From Streptomyces olivochromogenes (lineage in GTDB: Bacteria; Actinomycetota; Actinomycetes; Streptomycetales; Streptomycetaceae): DNA of 64,000 nucleotides. The stretch covers positions 82,010-146,009 of the forward strand of contig NZ_KQ948475.1 of NCBI RefSeq assembly GCF_001514115.1. The letters are read 5' to 3'. The notes beneath the pieces were generated by a model. The model was given only the letters and a program-made list of their open reading frames with translations. It searched no databases and was not told where the DNA came from. Positions 32,209 to 40,207 of this stretch are shown piece after piece. Position 1 is the stretch's first letter, and each line of letters starts with the position of its first letter. The position numbers and the translations under genes are program-made.

Positions 32209-34918
32209 GACGTCCGCGACGGCGGGAGGGGGCGCAGAGCGCCCCGTCTCCGCGGACGGCCCGGCGGCGGAGAGACCCCGGGTCCTCCAAGGCACTTCGG
32301 GCAGGGAGGAACACGGCGAGCCGACCGCGCTCCAACTGCTCCGGCGGCTGGACAGTGGTCCGCGCGGGCTGACGCAGACGCAGGCCGACGAACGCCTCGC
32401 CCGGTTCGGGGAGAACATCCCGCCCGCCCGGCGGCCCGTTCCCTGGTTCGGGCGGTTCCTGCGCAGTCTGCGGGATCCGTTCACCGCCGTACTGCTCTGC
32501 CTCGGCCTGGTCTCGGCGCTCGTGGCCTCCTGGGGCACCGCGAGCGTGATCACCGTGCTGGTGGTGGTCAGTTGTGTGCTGAGGTCGTCCGGTGAGCATC
32601 GGGCCGACCGTTCGATGGCGGCGCTGCGCGACCTGGTCGCCAGTACCGCCACCGTGCTGCGCAGGACCGACGCGCACGCGGTACCCGCCGACCATGACCT
32701 CCCGGTCGACCAGCTGGTGCCGGGGGACGTGATCCGGCTCGGTCCTGGCGACCTGGTCCCCGCCGACGTACGGCTGCTGCGGGCCGGTGGGCTGACCGTG
32801 TACCAGGCGGCGCTCACCGGGGAGTCGGCGCCGGTCGCCAAGTACCCGGTCGACGCGCCGGGCGCCACGGCGGGTGAGCTGTTCGAGCAGCCGCAGCTGT
32901 GCTTCCAGGGCAGCAGTGTCGCCTCCGGCAGCGGCACCGCCGTGGTCGTGGCGACCGGCGCGCACACGCGGTTCGCCGAGGGGCACCGGGAGCCGGGGCG
33001 GCGGGAGGCGAGCGCCTTCGACCGGTCCGTGCACGGCATCTCCTGGATCCTCATCCGGTTCATGCTGCTCACCCCGCCGCTGGTCCTGATGGCGGGCGCG
33101 GCCCTGCGCGGGCGGGGCCTGGAGACCCTGCCGTTCGCCGTCGCGGTGGCGGTCGGGATGACCCCGGAGATGCTGCCGGTCGTCATCACGACCTGCCTGG
33201 CCCGCGGGGCGTCGCTGCTGGCCCGTACGCACGGAGTGATCGTGAAGCGGCTGCCCGCGCTCCACGACCTCGGCGCCATCGACGTGCTCTGCGTGGACAA
33301 GACCGGCACCCTCACCCAGGACCGGCCGGTCGTCGACCGCGCGCTGGACGCGGACGGAAAGGACGCGCCCGCGGTACTGCGCCGGGCGGCCGCCGCCGCC
33401 TGGTGGACGCTGCAACTCGCCGACCTGCCCGCACCCGACGCCCTCGACGAGGCGCTCCTGCACACGGCCGACGAGGACGACCTGATGGCGTACGACGGGA
33501 TCGCGGCACTGCCTTTCGATCCCGTACGCCGCCTCGCCACCGCCGTCGTACGCACCCCCGGCACCCTCGGCTCCCACACCCTCCTGGTCAAGGGCGCCGC
33601 CGAAGCCGTACTGGAGCGCTGTGCGCTGGATCCGCAGGAGCGCACACGGCTGCTCGCCCGCGCCCACCGGCTGACGGACGACGGGCTGCGCGTCCTGGCG
33701 GTCGCCTTCGCCGTACGCCCCGCCCGCCACCGCGATTACACCCCGGCCGACGAACGCGGCCTGACCTTCGAGGGGTTCGTCACGCTGCGGGACGCGCTGG
33801 TGCCGAGCGCGGCCGACGCCCTGCGGGTGCTCGCCGACCGGGGCATCGCCGTACGGGTGCTGACCGGGGACCACCCGGGCACGGCCGCCCGCGCCTGCCG
33901 TGACCTGGGCCTCGACCCCGGGGAGGTACGCACCGCCGCGGACCTCGACGGTCTCACGGACACCGAGCTGGGCGAACTCGCCGACCGCACCACCGTCTTC
34001 GCCCGCTGCACGCCCGAGCACAAGGCGCGTATCACCGTCGCACTGCGCGCACGCGGACACGCCACCGGCTACCTCGGCGACGGCGTCAACGACCTGCCCG
34101 CGCTGCACGCCGCGGACGTCGGGATCTGCCCGCGCGACGCCACGGACCTGGCCCGGGAGAGCGCCGACGTGGTGCTGGCCGACAAGGACCTCACCGCGAT
34201 CTCGCACGCGATCACGGCGGGCCGCTACTCCAGTGGCAACATCGGCACCTATCTGCGGGTCACCCTCTCCTCCAACCTCGGCAACGTGATCGCGATGCTC
34301 GCGGCGGGCATCCTGCTGCCCTTCCTGCCGATGCTGCCGACGCAGGTCCTCGTGCAGAACATGTGCTTCGACGCGGCCCAGCTCGCCTTCGCCTACGACC
34401 GCCCCGCGCCGGGCACCCTGAAGCGCCCCACCGTGCTGTGCTCGCGCGATCTGCTCGGCTTCATCACCGGCTTCGGCCTGCTGAACGCCGTCGCCGACCT
34501 CGCGACCTTCGGCGTCCTCGCGCTCGCCGTGCACGGGCCGGGGACGGCGAACGACGAGTCCGTGTTCCACTCCGGCTGGTTCACCGAGAACCTGCTCACC
34601 CAGGCCCTGGTGATGCTCCTGCTGCGGCTCGGCCGCCGGGGCGTCGAGGGCCGGCGGAAGCCGGGTCCCGTCGGCTGGGGCGCGGCCGCCCTCACCGCCG
34701 CCGGCCTCGCGCTGCCGCTCTCCCCGCTCGGCCCGCCGCTGGGCATGACCGCGCTGCCCGCCCTCTACTACCTGCTGCTCGCCGCAGTCCTCGGCCTGTA
34801 CGCGGTGGGGCTGGTGGCCACACGCTCACGCTACGAACGCCGTCGCTCCGAGTGCGACGGCGTGATCACGCAGAGTGATCGAGGGGCGCGCGGCGAGCGC
34901 ATCCACGACGGAGGGTGA
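32201..34918 (+). CDS. Magnesium-type P-type ATPase (MgtA/MgtB-like)
   Basis: A 905-residue P-type ATPase. It has the phosphorylation motif DKTGTLT (Asp 366), TGES, and the hinge GYLGDGVNDLPALHAADVGI. The membrane segments GMTPEMLPVVITTCLARGAS and SSNLGNVIAMLAAG match P3B Mg transporters, and the C-terminal pair QNMCFDAAQLAFAYD replaces the usual NLLYD.QLA.PFD. The ~45-residue N-terminus is disordered. Mg import is the expected role. Control by an ArsR protein rather than a magnesium riboswitch is unusual, so another divalent metal should be considered. Confidence 0.88.
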   Translation: MAETSATAGGGAERPVSADGPAAERPRVLQGTSGREEHGEPTALQLLRRLDSGPRGLTQTQADERLARFGENIPPARRPVPWFGRFLRSLRDPFTAVLLCLGLVSALVASWGTASVITVLVVVSCVLRSSGEHRADRSMAALRDLVASTATVLRRTDAHAVPADHDLPVDQLVPGDVIRLGPGDLVPADVRLLRAGGLTVYQAALTGESAPVAKYPVDAPGATAGELFEQPQLCFQGSSVASGSGTAVVVATGAHTRFAEGHREPGRREASAFDRSVHGISWILIRFMLLTPPLVLMAGAALRGRGLETLPFAVAVAVGMTPEMLPVVITTCLARGASLLARTHGVIVKRLPALHDLGAIDVLCVDKTGTLTQDRPVVDRALDADGKDAPAVLRRAAAAAWWTLQLADLPAPDALDEALLHTADEDDLMAYDGIAALPFDPVRRLATAVVRTPGTLGSHTLLVKGAAEAVLERCALDPQERTRLLARAHRLTDDGLRVLAVAFAVRPARHRDYTPADERGLTFEGFVTLRDALVPSAADALRVLADRGIAVRVLTGDHPGTAARACRDLGLDPGEVRTAADLDGLTDTELGELADRTTVFARCTPEHKARITVALRARGHATGYLGDGVNDLPALHAADVGICPRDATDLARESADVVLADKDLTAISHAITAGRYSSGNIGTYLRVTLSSNLGNVIAMLAAGILLPFLPMLPTQVLVQNMCFDAAQLAFAYDRPAPGTLKRPTVLCSRDLLGFITGFGLLNAVADLATFGVLALAVHGPGTANDESVFHSGWFTENLLTQALVMLLLRLGRRGVEGRRKPGPVGWGAAALTAAGLALPLSPLGPPLGMTALPALYYLLLAAVLGLYAVGLVATRSRYERRRSECDGVITQSDRGARGERIHDGG

Positions 34919-34990
34919 CGCGGGCTTACTCTTCCCTCCAGCGATTCGCCTCGGCGCACCGGTGAACGGGCGGAAGAGAGAAGGCGGGAC

Positions 34991-35212
34991 ATGGCCGCAT
35001 CCTGGACGCGGTGGCGGTGGCTCACTCTGCTGGTCCTCGCCCTGGCCCTCTACGTCATCGTGCGGGCGGCCAACACCCCGCAGGCCACCCCCTCGCACGT
35101 CACCCCTTCGCACGTCCCCCCTCCGCGAGCCACTCCCTCACCCGCCACTTCTTCGTCCGCCACCACTCAGCCCGAGGCCACTGTGCCTCCGGCGGATGCG
35201 GTCTATCCGTAG
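34991..35212 (+). CDS. Small membrane-anchored Pro/Thr-rich protein
   Basis: A 73-residue protein with a single N-terminal helix (WLTLLVLALALYVIVRAA) and a Pro/Thr/Ser-rich tail with TPSHV repeats, of no family I recognise. AAGG lies before the ATG. Its stop overlaps the end of the convergent LCP gene by 10 bp. It may be a surface peptide, but the coding call is only moderately secure. Confidence 0.5.
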   Translation: MAASWTRWRWLTLLVLALALYVIVRAANTPQATPSHVTPSHVPPPRATPSPATSSSATTQPEATVPPADAVYP

Positions 35213-36717
35213 GACAGGTTGGAGCACACGTCGTCGTCGGCGGAGCGCGCGTCACGCGCCACCGAAGTGGGCAGGGCGGTGGGCGTGGACGCGGGTGAGG
35301 CCGGGGTGCTGCCCTTGGCGGCGTAGGTACGGCCCAGGACGACGTCGACGCCCGCGCCCGGCACGGAGTTCAGTTCGGCGCCGGGAAAGAGCCGGGCGAC
35401 CGTCTGGGCCCGGGACCGCAGGCCCGCGCCGTACTCGATCACCGTGTCGGCGCGGTTCCGGTCGACCGCGTTCGCGGTACGGGTGACGGTGAAGCCGTGC
35501 TCGGTGAGGGCCGTCGCGGCGCGCGAGGCCAGGCCGCGCGTGGTGGTGCCGTTGTAGACGGCGACGTCGATACCGTCCCCCGAGACCTCCGCGGCGGTGC
35601 TGGGCGCGGTGGCGGTCTGCCCGGCCTGCTCGCCCTTCTTGCCCCCGGCGTCGGTGCCGTCGAGCGTGCGGTCGGCCTTGAGCGCGGCCCACAGCTGATC
35701 GGCGTCCGGCTGGACGATCGCGACCCGCTCCCCCTGGTAACGCCAGGGGATGGTCGCGAACTTGGTGTCGTGGAGGTCGATGTTCTTCAGGGACATCGCG
35801 AACGAGATCAGCCGCTTCGCCGATCCCAGCCCCGGGTCGACGGTCAGCGACTTCGTCGCGGCGTCGGCGAGCGGCAGCAGTCCGGTGGGGGTGAGCCCGT
35901 CGCTCCTCACCTTCTTCACCAGGCTGGCGACGAAGGCCTGTTGGCGTTTGATGCGGCCGATGTCGGAGCCGTCGCCGATGCCGTGCCGGATACGGACGTA
36001 GTCCAGCGCCCGCTGCCCGGAGAGCTTCTGCTCACCCTTCTTGAAGAGCAGCCCGCCCCGGGTGGCGCGGTTGGGGTTGAGGTCCTTCTCGTACACGTCC
36101 TGCGGGAGGCACACCTTCACCCCGCCGACGACCCGCGTCAGTGCCGCGAAGCCCTTGAAGTCGATGACGACGGTGTGGTCGACGCGCAGGCCGGTCAGCT
36201 TCTCGACCGTGTTCTGGGTGCAGGCCGGGTTGCCCTTGGCCGTCTGCCCCACGGAGTACGCCTCGTTGAACATCGTGTTCGGCCGCGGCCTGGTCCACTT
36301 CCCGTCCGGGAGTTTGCACGGGGGGAGGGTGACCAGTGTGTCGCGGGGTATCGAGACGGCGACGGCGTGCCGGTGGTCGGCGTAGACGTGCAGCAGGAAC
36401 GCGGTGTCGGAGCGGCCGATGTCGCCCTTGTCGCCGCCGCCCAGCGCGCTGTTTCCGTCCGTGCGCGTGTCCGAGCCGATGACGAGGACGTTCTCGCCCT
36501 TCGTCGAACCGGCCGGCCGGTCCTTGGAGAGACCGTCGGCGCCGAAGGTGTCGATGTTGCCGTTCAGCTTCAGATAGATCCAGCCGAGTCCGGCCGTGCC
36601 GAGCAGGAGCACGGACAGGGCCACGACGAGGGCGATCCGCAGAGGGCCCCGTCTGCGGCGTGGCGGCCGCGCCTGGTCGCTGGTCGTCACATGTGTGCTC
36701 TCATCTGTCCGACTCAT
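35203..36717 (-). CDS. LytR-CpsA-Psr (LCP) family protein with LytR_C domain
   Basis: A 504-residue protein with a short basic cytoplasmic N-terminus, a transmembrane helix near 27-47, an LCP catalytic domain (VLVIGSDTR, VSIPRDTLVTLPPC, ALDYVRIRHGIGDGSDIGR) and a LytR_C domain (IDVAVYNGTTTRGLASRAAT). It should link glycopolymers to peptidoglycan outside the membrane. The ATG at 36717 lies 29 bp from the 26-bp TTGCGCAA element shared with the first LCP gene. It diverges from the TatA-like gene. Confidence 0.93.
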   Translation of the reverse strand: MSRTDESTHVTTSDQARPPRRRRGPLRIALVVALSVLLLGTAGLGWIYLKLNGNIDTFGADGLSKDRPAGSTKGENVLVIGSDTRTDGNSALGGGDKGDIGRSDTAFLLHVYADHRHAVAVSIPRDTLVTLPPCKLPDGKWTRPRPNTMFNEAYSVGQTAKGNPACTQNTVEKLTGLRVDHTVVIDFKGFAALTRVVGGVKVCLPQDVYEKDLNPNRATRGGLLFKKGEQKLSGQRALDYVRIRHGIGDGSDIGRIKRQQAFVASLVKKVRSDGLTPTGLLPLADAATKSLTVDPGLGSAKRLISFAMSLKNIDLHDTKFATIPWRYQGERVAIVQPDADQLWAALKADRTLDGTDAGGKKGEQAGQTATAPSTAAEVSGDGIDVAVYNGTTTRGLASRAATALTEHGFTVTRTANAVDRNRADTVIEYGAGLRSRAQTVARLFPGAELNSVPGAGVDVVLGRTYAAKGSTPASPASTPTALPTSVARDARSADDDVCSNLSYG

Positions 36718-36745
36718 ACGTAGGGGACGTTCGGCCCGGCCCGAT

Positions 36746-36771
36746 GGTTGTAAAGTTGCGCAACGTAGCAA
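36746..36771. promoter_or_regulatory. 26-bp TTGCGCAA element between LCP gene 2 and TatA-like gene
   Basis: This is the same composite palindrome as at 29864-29889: GGTTGT, five bases, TGCGCAAC, three bases, GCAA. The centre TTGCGCAA is at 36756-36763. It sits in a 78-bp divergent gap, 29 bp from the LCP start and 24 bp from the TatA-like start, so one factor could control both. Confidence 0.65.
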
Positions 36772-36795
36772 TAGTGAAGGGAAGAGGTGGGTGGG

Positions 36796-37062
36796 ATGCT
36801 CCGCAACGGACTGGAACCCTGGCACCTGCTGATCGTGGCGATCGTGATCATCGTGTTGTTCGGCTCGAAGAAGCTGCCCGACACCGCCCGCGCGCTGGGC
36901 AAGTCGATGCGCATCCTCAAGAGCGAGGCCGGCGCCATGAAGCACGACGGCACCGCGCCTTCCACCGCGCCCTCCACCGTGCCCTCCGCCGCGCCCCGGT
37001 CCGAGAGCGCGCCCGAGGCCACGTCGGTCCGCCCGGTCGACGAGGGCACCGCGACCCGCTGA
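36796..37062 (+). CDS. TatA/E-like twin-arginine translocase subunit
   Basis: An 88-residue protein with the TatA plan: a short outer N-terminus, one helix (LLIVAIVIIVLFGSKKLPD) with the FG hinge, the amphipathic helix TARALGKSMRILKSEAGAMK and an acidic/Pro-rich tail. An in-frame GTG at 36787 is an alternative start. Streptomyces normally has a main tatAC locus elsewhere, so this lone gene is probably a paralogue. Its promoter is shared with the second LCP gene. Confidence 0.85.
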   Translation: MLRNGLEPWHLLIVAIVIIVLFGSKKLPDTARALGKSMRILKSEAGAMKHDGTAPSTAPSTVPSAAPRSESAPEATSVRPVDEGTATR

Positions 37063-37121
37063 GCGTTCTCAACAGGCCTGCCCTCTCCGGCCTGGTTGGC
37101 TCCGGTCCGCACCCGGGGTGG

Positions 37122-37604
37122 CTACGAGGCGGACTCGGCGGTCCATGTCTCGGCGGTCCACGTGATGTGCGGGGGTTCGACCCGCGCGCACAGGGGGTTG
37201 CCGTGAGCGTCGGTCAGGCCGAGGCGTCCGACCAGCAGGCCCTCACGCGCGGCGGCGGCGAGCACCTCGGCGGGGACGACGTCGAGCATGAGCTTGGCGC
37301 GCCGGAACATGCTGAAGACGCCCGACTCGTCGACCGTGCCCCATGACAGGTAGATGAACCGGCGGCCCAGACGGTCCTGCACGTAGGGCCCTTTGACGTC
37401 CGTGCCGGTCGGCGAGGCGAGCGCGGTGCACTCCAGGGTCCAGGTCGCGGACGCGGCGTCGCCGGGCTGTGGTTCGAGGAGTTCGGCCGGGCGGTCCCGG
37501 CGTTGTACGGCCACGTGGATGTTGTCGTACGTCGGCGCACCGCTGCCGGCGGGGGCCGGACAGGTGCGGCCGGGCAGGTCGACGGCGTCGATACGGATGC
37601 GCAT
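37122..37604 (-). CDS. DUF5990 family protein
   Basis: A 160-residue soluble protein matching DUF5990: RIRIDAVDLPGRTC, NIHVAVQRRDRPAELLEPQPG, GPYVQDRLGRRFIYLSWGTV, FRRAKLMLDVVPAEVLAAA and RLGLTDAHGNPLCARVEPPH. The family has no known function. ATG 37604 matches the conserved start; two upstream Met codons are in frame. It ends ~60 bp from the convergent TatA-like gene. Confidence 0.85.
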   Translation of the reverse strand: MRIRIDAVDLPGRTCPAPAGSGAPTYDNIHVAVQRRDRPAELLEPQPGDAASATWTLECTALASPTGTDVKGPYVQDRLGRRFIYLSWGTVDESGVFSMFRRAKLMLDVVPAEVLAAAAREGLLVGRLGLTDAHGNPLCARVEPPHITWTAETWTAESAS

Positions 37605-37645
37605 GCCGACCATCATCCCGTCATTCCGGCGACGTTCTCCACGAG

Positions 37646-37674
37646 CTGCCATGCGACAAAGCGGACGATACGAT
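37646..37674 (+). promoter_or_regulatory. Candidate promoter for an intergenic small RNA
   Basis: CTGCCA (37646-37651) and TACGAT (37669-37674) are separated by 17 bases, a reasonable housekeeping-type promoter. Transcription would begin near 37681 and run to the hairpin at 37717-37741. Confidence 0.4.
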
Positions 37675-37680
37675 GAAAAA

Positions 37681-37744
37681 CGGCGCGCAGGCACCCCGCT
37701 GACCGCGAATCGACGTACCCCCAGGTCCTCGACCTGGGGGTTTC
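37681..37744 (+). ncRNA. Candidate ~60-nt small RNA
   Basis: A short plus-strand transcript is suggested by a promoter-like pair upstream and a perfect terminator at its 3' end. No gene is read on the plus strand here, so the terminator is otherwise unexplained. A nine-codon ORF (37675-37702) could be read from a slightly earlier start. This is an inference from two signals and not a recognised RNA family. Confidence 0.35.
37717..37744 (+). terminator. Strong hairpin terminator
   Basis: ACCCCCAGGTC (37717-37727) pairs perfectly with GACCTGGGGGT (37731-37741) around a three-base loop, followed by TTT. The T-run is on the plus side. On the minus strand it could still slow transcription coming from the chitinase gene. 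Confidence 0.75.
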
Positions 37745-37781
37745 GCGCGGGACGAGACGCCGTGGAGGACGGGACGGGCCT

Positions 37782-38876
37782 CTAGTCGATGCCGATGCCG
37801 ATGCCGGCGCGGATGCCCCGCGCGAACGGCTCGAAGATGTGGCTGAAGGTCCAGGTGTCCTGGGCGATGCCGGAGCAGGAGTTGGCGCCGGCCGTGCCCA
37901 CGCAACCGCCGTTGTCGCGCTGGAGGGCCCAGAAGGAGAGCGTGTCGATGCCCTTGGCGACCGCCCAGTTCTCCACCTTCACCGCGTCCTGCGGGGTGAA
38001 GGTCTCCTCCGGGCCGTAGTCGTCGATGCCGGGCATCTCGGTGACGCCGATCATGTGCCAGAGCTTCGCCGGGTTCTTCTTCGGGTAGAGCGCGGCGAGT
38101 TGGTCGTGCAGCCCGGAGGCGGCGGTCTTGGTGTCGGCCGCCATGTCGTGGGTGGCGCCGTCCCAGTAGTCGAACGTCATGATGTTGACGACGTCCACGC
38201 GCGCGCCGTTGTCGACGGCGTTTCGCAGCAGCGCCACGCCGTTGGGCGCGAGGCCCGTGGCGGTGGTCGGCAGGGTGTAGGAGAACTGCACGCTGCGGCC
38301 GGTCCGTTCGGCCCAGCGCTCCACCTTGGCGATGGCCTTGTTGCGGCGGTCGATCCCGGCGGTGTTGTTGATGGAGTCGGCCTCGATGTCGAGGTCGATC
38401 CGGGTGACGCCGTAGGTCTTGACGAGACTTTCGTAGACCGAGGCGATGGCGTCGACGTCGGTGCAGCTGTCGGCCAGTTCGGTGTTGGTGGTGTCGGCGC
38501 TGTAGCCGCCGAAGGACGGGATGACGTTGCCGCCGCGCGCCTGGATCGCGGCGATGTCCCGGCCGAAGGTCGCCTTGGCGATCGGCTGGGTGGAGGCGCC
38601 GTTCCAGTACGCGGTGCACGAGCCCGCCGCGGCCGTCTGGAGAAAGGCCATCGTGAGGTACTTGTTGCCCGACTCGGCGGCGAGCGCGGCGGGGCTCTCG
38701 CCCGTCCACGCCTCGAAGTACGGCGCCACCACATGCGCGGGCATGTGCCGCGCGGCATGTGCGGGCGCCTGTTCCGCGGCGAGCGCGCCGCCTCCGCCGA
38801 GCGCGACCAGCCCGGCTGCGAGAGCGGTCGCGGTGGCGCCTGACAGCAGCGCGCGAAGTGGCCCAGATCGTCTCAT
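37782..38876 (-). CDS. Secreted GH18 chitinase
   Basis: A 364-residue secreted protein. The signal peptide ends near ALAAEQA (residue ~35). The GH18 active-site strand reads RIDLDIEAD, a D-x-D-x-E motif with catalytic Glu 165; the preceding strand NVIPSFGGYS and the later VNIMTFDYWDG are also typical. No carbohydrate-binding module is present. The ATG at 38876 has GGGAG six bases upstream, which decides against the two upstream Met codons. The promoter contains a DasR-like operator, so N-acetylglucosamine-controlled expression is likely. Confidence 0.92.
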   Translation of the reverse strand: MRRSGPLRALLSGATATALAAGLVALGGGGALAAEQAPAHAARHMPAHVVAPYFEAWTGESPAALAAESGNKYLTMAFLQTAAAGSCTAYWNGASTQPIAKATFGRDIAAIQARGGNVIPSFGGYSADTTNTELADSCTDVDAIASVYESLVKTYGVTRIDLDIEADSINNTAGIDRRNKAIAKVERWAERTGRSVQFSYTLPTTATGLAPNGVALLRNAVDNGARVDVVNIMTFDYWDGATHDMAADTKTAASGLHDQLAALYPKKNPAKLWHMIGVTEMPGIDDYGPEETFTPQDAVKVENWAVAKGIDTLSFWALQRDNGGCVGTAGANSCSGIAQDTWTFSHIFEPFARGIRAGIGIGID

Positions 38877-38995
38877 TGACGCTCCCATGGTGAAGGAAGA
38901 GCAGGTGGGACAGCGGGAATCCGGAAAGGTTCGTGCGATGTCCACCGGTCGGTACACGCCGGAGAGCTCTCCATGACCAAGGGCGAACAGGGACC

Positions 38996-39024
38996 ATGGT
39001 TGGACTAGACCAATTGTCTGTCAA
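38996..39024 (-). promoter_or_regulatory. Chitinase promoter with DasR-like (dre) operator
   Basis: Read on the minus strand, TTGACA (39024-39019) and AACCAT (39001-38996) are 17 bases apart. The spacer holds a palindrome whose plus-strand core is TGGACTAGACCA (39001-39012), one base from the DasR core TGGTCTAGACCA. The operator sits between the -35 and -10 boxes, the expected place for repression. Confidence 0.75.
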
Positions 39025-39162
39025 GGTTCTTTACGGTTAACTGTTCAGGACATGGCGAAACCGCCCCGGAACCGGGTTGTCCGGCGGGGCGGGGCGGGCG
39101 TGGATACGCCCCGGGATCACGGCCGGGGCGGCATCCGCTTCAGCGGGTGTTCAAGCGGGTGT

Positions 39163-39714
39163 TCAACAGCCGGTCCCGCTCGGGGTGAACTCCATGCGGG
39201 CGTGCTCGTCCGTGCCGCGGGCTTCGGCGTAGGTGGCCTGGGTGACCTGGTACCACACGTCGTCCCTGGCGGTGTCGCCGTCGACGTCGTCCAGGCTCAC
39301 GCACCACCGCTGCGGCCGAACGGTTCGTGTGTACGTCTCGGTGCCCGTGCGGACCTTCTTGCAGCTCTGGTACCGCTCCGTGGTGTACCAGGTGCGGGTC
39401 GTCCTGTGCGTGCCCGTGCCCGTGCGCTGTGTGTGCCTGACCTGCCTGGTGGCGGACGTGCACTTCTTGACCAGGTGCGGGCGGGTGGCCCTGGTGGTCT
39501 TCGCGGCGAGGTGGCGGAACGAGTCCCTGAGCCCGGAGACGGTGTCCGGGCTCGGCGAGGGCTCCTGGGCGGTGCCCGCACTGTCCTGGCCGACATCGGT
39601 CACGGCTGCCGGGTCCACGCCGCGCGTGTCGTTCCCGCCCCCGCCGCCGCACGCGCCGAGCCCCGCTATGAGCACCGCGGTCGCTCCGGCCACCAGCAGC
39701 CGCTTGCCGAACAT
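39163..39714 (-). CDS. Hypothetical secreted lipoprotein
   Basis: A 183-residue lipoprotein with lipobox LGAC (Cys 22) followed by a Gly-rich linker. The mature part is rich in Thr, Arg and Tyr (HTQRTGTGTHRTTRTWYTTE) with three Cys, and ends VWYQVTQATYAEA. GGGGGAG precedes the ATG. I do not recognise a family. The repeated short Thr/Arg strands could be a beta-rich surface domain. Confidence 0.75.
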   Translation of the reverse strand: MFGKRLLVAGATAVLIAGLGACGGGGGNDTRGVDPAAVTDVGQDSAGTAQEPSPSPDTVSGLRDSFRHLAAKTTRATRPHLVKKCTSATRQVRHTQRTGTGTHRTTRTWYTTERYQSCKKVRTGTETYTRTVRPQRWCVSLDDVDGDTARDDVWYQVTQATYAEARGTDEHARMEFTPSGTGC

Positions 39715-39797
39715 GTCTCCCCCTGAGGTCAGCGGCGGTCAGCGTAACGGATCACCGGACACGCGGCGCTCGGGGGAGCATGGGAGACCTCGCGCTG

Positions 39798-39890
39798 TCA
39801 GAAGACCTGCGTGAAACAGCCGAAGCCGATCACGAGCACCGCCACGATCGCTGTCAGGGCCTTGAGGGCCTGGGGTGTTCTCGTCGTCAT
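39798..39890 (-). CDS. 30-residue single-helix membrane microprotein
   Basis: A short ORF encoding MTTRTPQALK followed by a hydrophobic helix ending in GFGCFTQVF. A strong ribosome-binding site AAAAGGAG lies eight bases before the ATG. Its start is 13 bp after the stop of the 61-residue gene, so the two form an operon. It is divergent from the ABATE regulator. The good initiation signal is the main support. Confidence 0.6.
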   Translation of the reverse strand: MTTRTPQALKALTAIVAVLVIGFGCFTQVF

Positions 39891-39903
39891 CGCGGACTCC
39901 TTT

Positions 39904-40089
39904 TCACAGGCAGTAACGGACGAGCCACTCGTCCGCGTTGTACGCGTCTCGCGCCGGGTCGGGCACCGTGGCGGGCCGCTCCTCGACCGTGTCCTCGACC
40001 CGGACGCGCTCCGGCAGCGTGCCGAACCGCGCCCGGCGTGCCGCCTCCGCGGCGTCGGGGGCCTTCTCCGTCCGCTCCGTCAGTGTCAT
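39904..40089 (-). CDS. 61-residue hypothetical protein
   Basis: A small hydrophilic protein starting MTLTERTEKAPDAAEAARRA and ending DAYNADEWLVRYCL. GAGGT lies upstream of the ATG. It is the first gene of a two-gene unit with the 30-residue membrane protein and is read away from the ABATE/CGNR regulator, with two inverted repeats in the shared gap. No family is recognised; the C-terminal Tyr-Cys-Leu is notable. Confidence 0.65.
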   Translation of the reverse strand: MTLTERTEKAPDAAEAARRARFGTLPERVRVEDTVEERPATVPDPARDAYNADEWLVRYCL

Positions 40090-40139
40090 CTCGCGTACCT
40101 CGCTTCGGTAGGTGCACCCCGGTCGGCGACATCGACCAG

Positions 40140-40158
40140 TCACCTACTCAACTGGTGA
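40140..40158. promoter_or_regulatory. Operator 1: TCACC-N9-GGTGA
   Basis: An inverted repeat with 5-bp arms and a nine-base spacer, in the divergent gap between the microprotein operon and the ABATE regulator. The same arms and spacing recur at 40185-40207, centres 47 bp apart. Confidence 0.65.
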
Positions 40159-40184
40159 TGATGCCCAGATGTTCCGGCCTCGCG

Positions 40185-40207
40185 CATCACCTGTCAAGAT
40201 GGTGATG
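40185..40207. promoter_or_regulatory. Operator 2: CATCACC-N9-GGTGATG
   Basis: A perfect 7-bp inverted repeat with a nine-base spacer that ends on the first base of the regulator's GTG start. Repression here would block the regulator's own expression. Its right arm GGTGATG is also found in operator 1. Confidence 0.7.
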
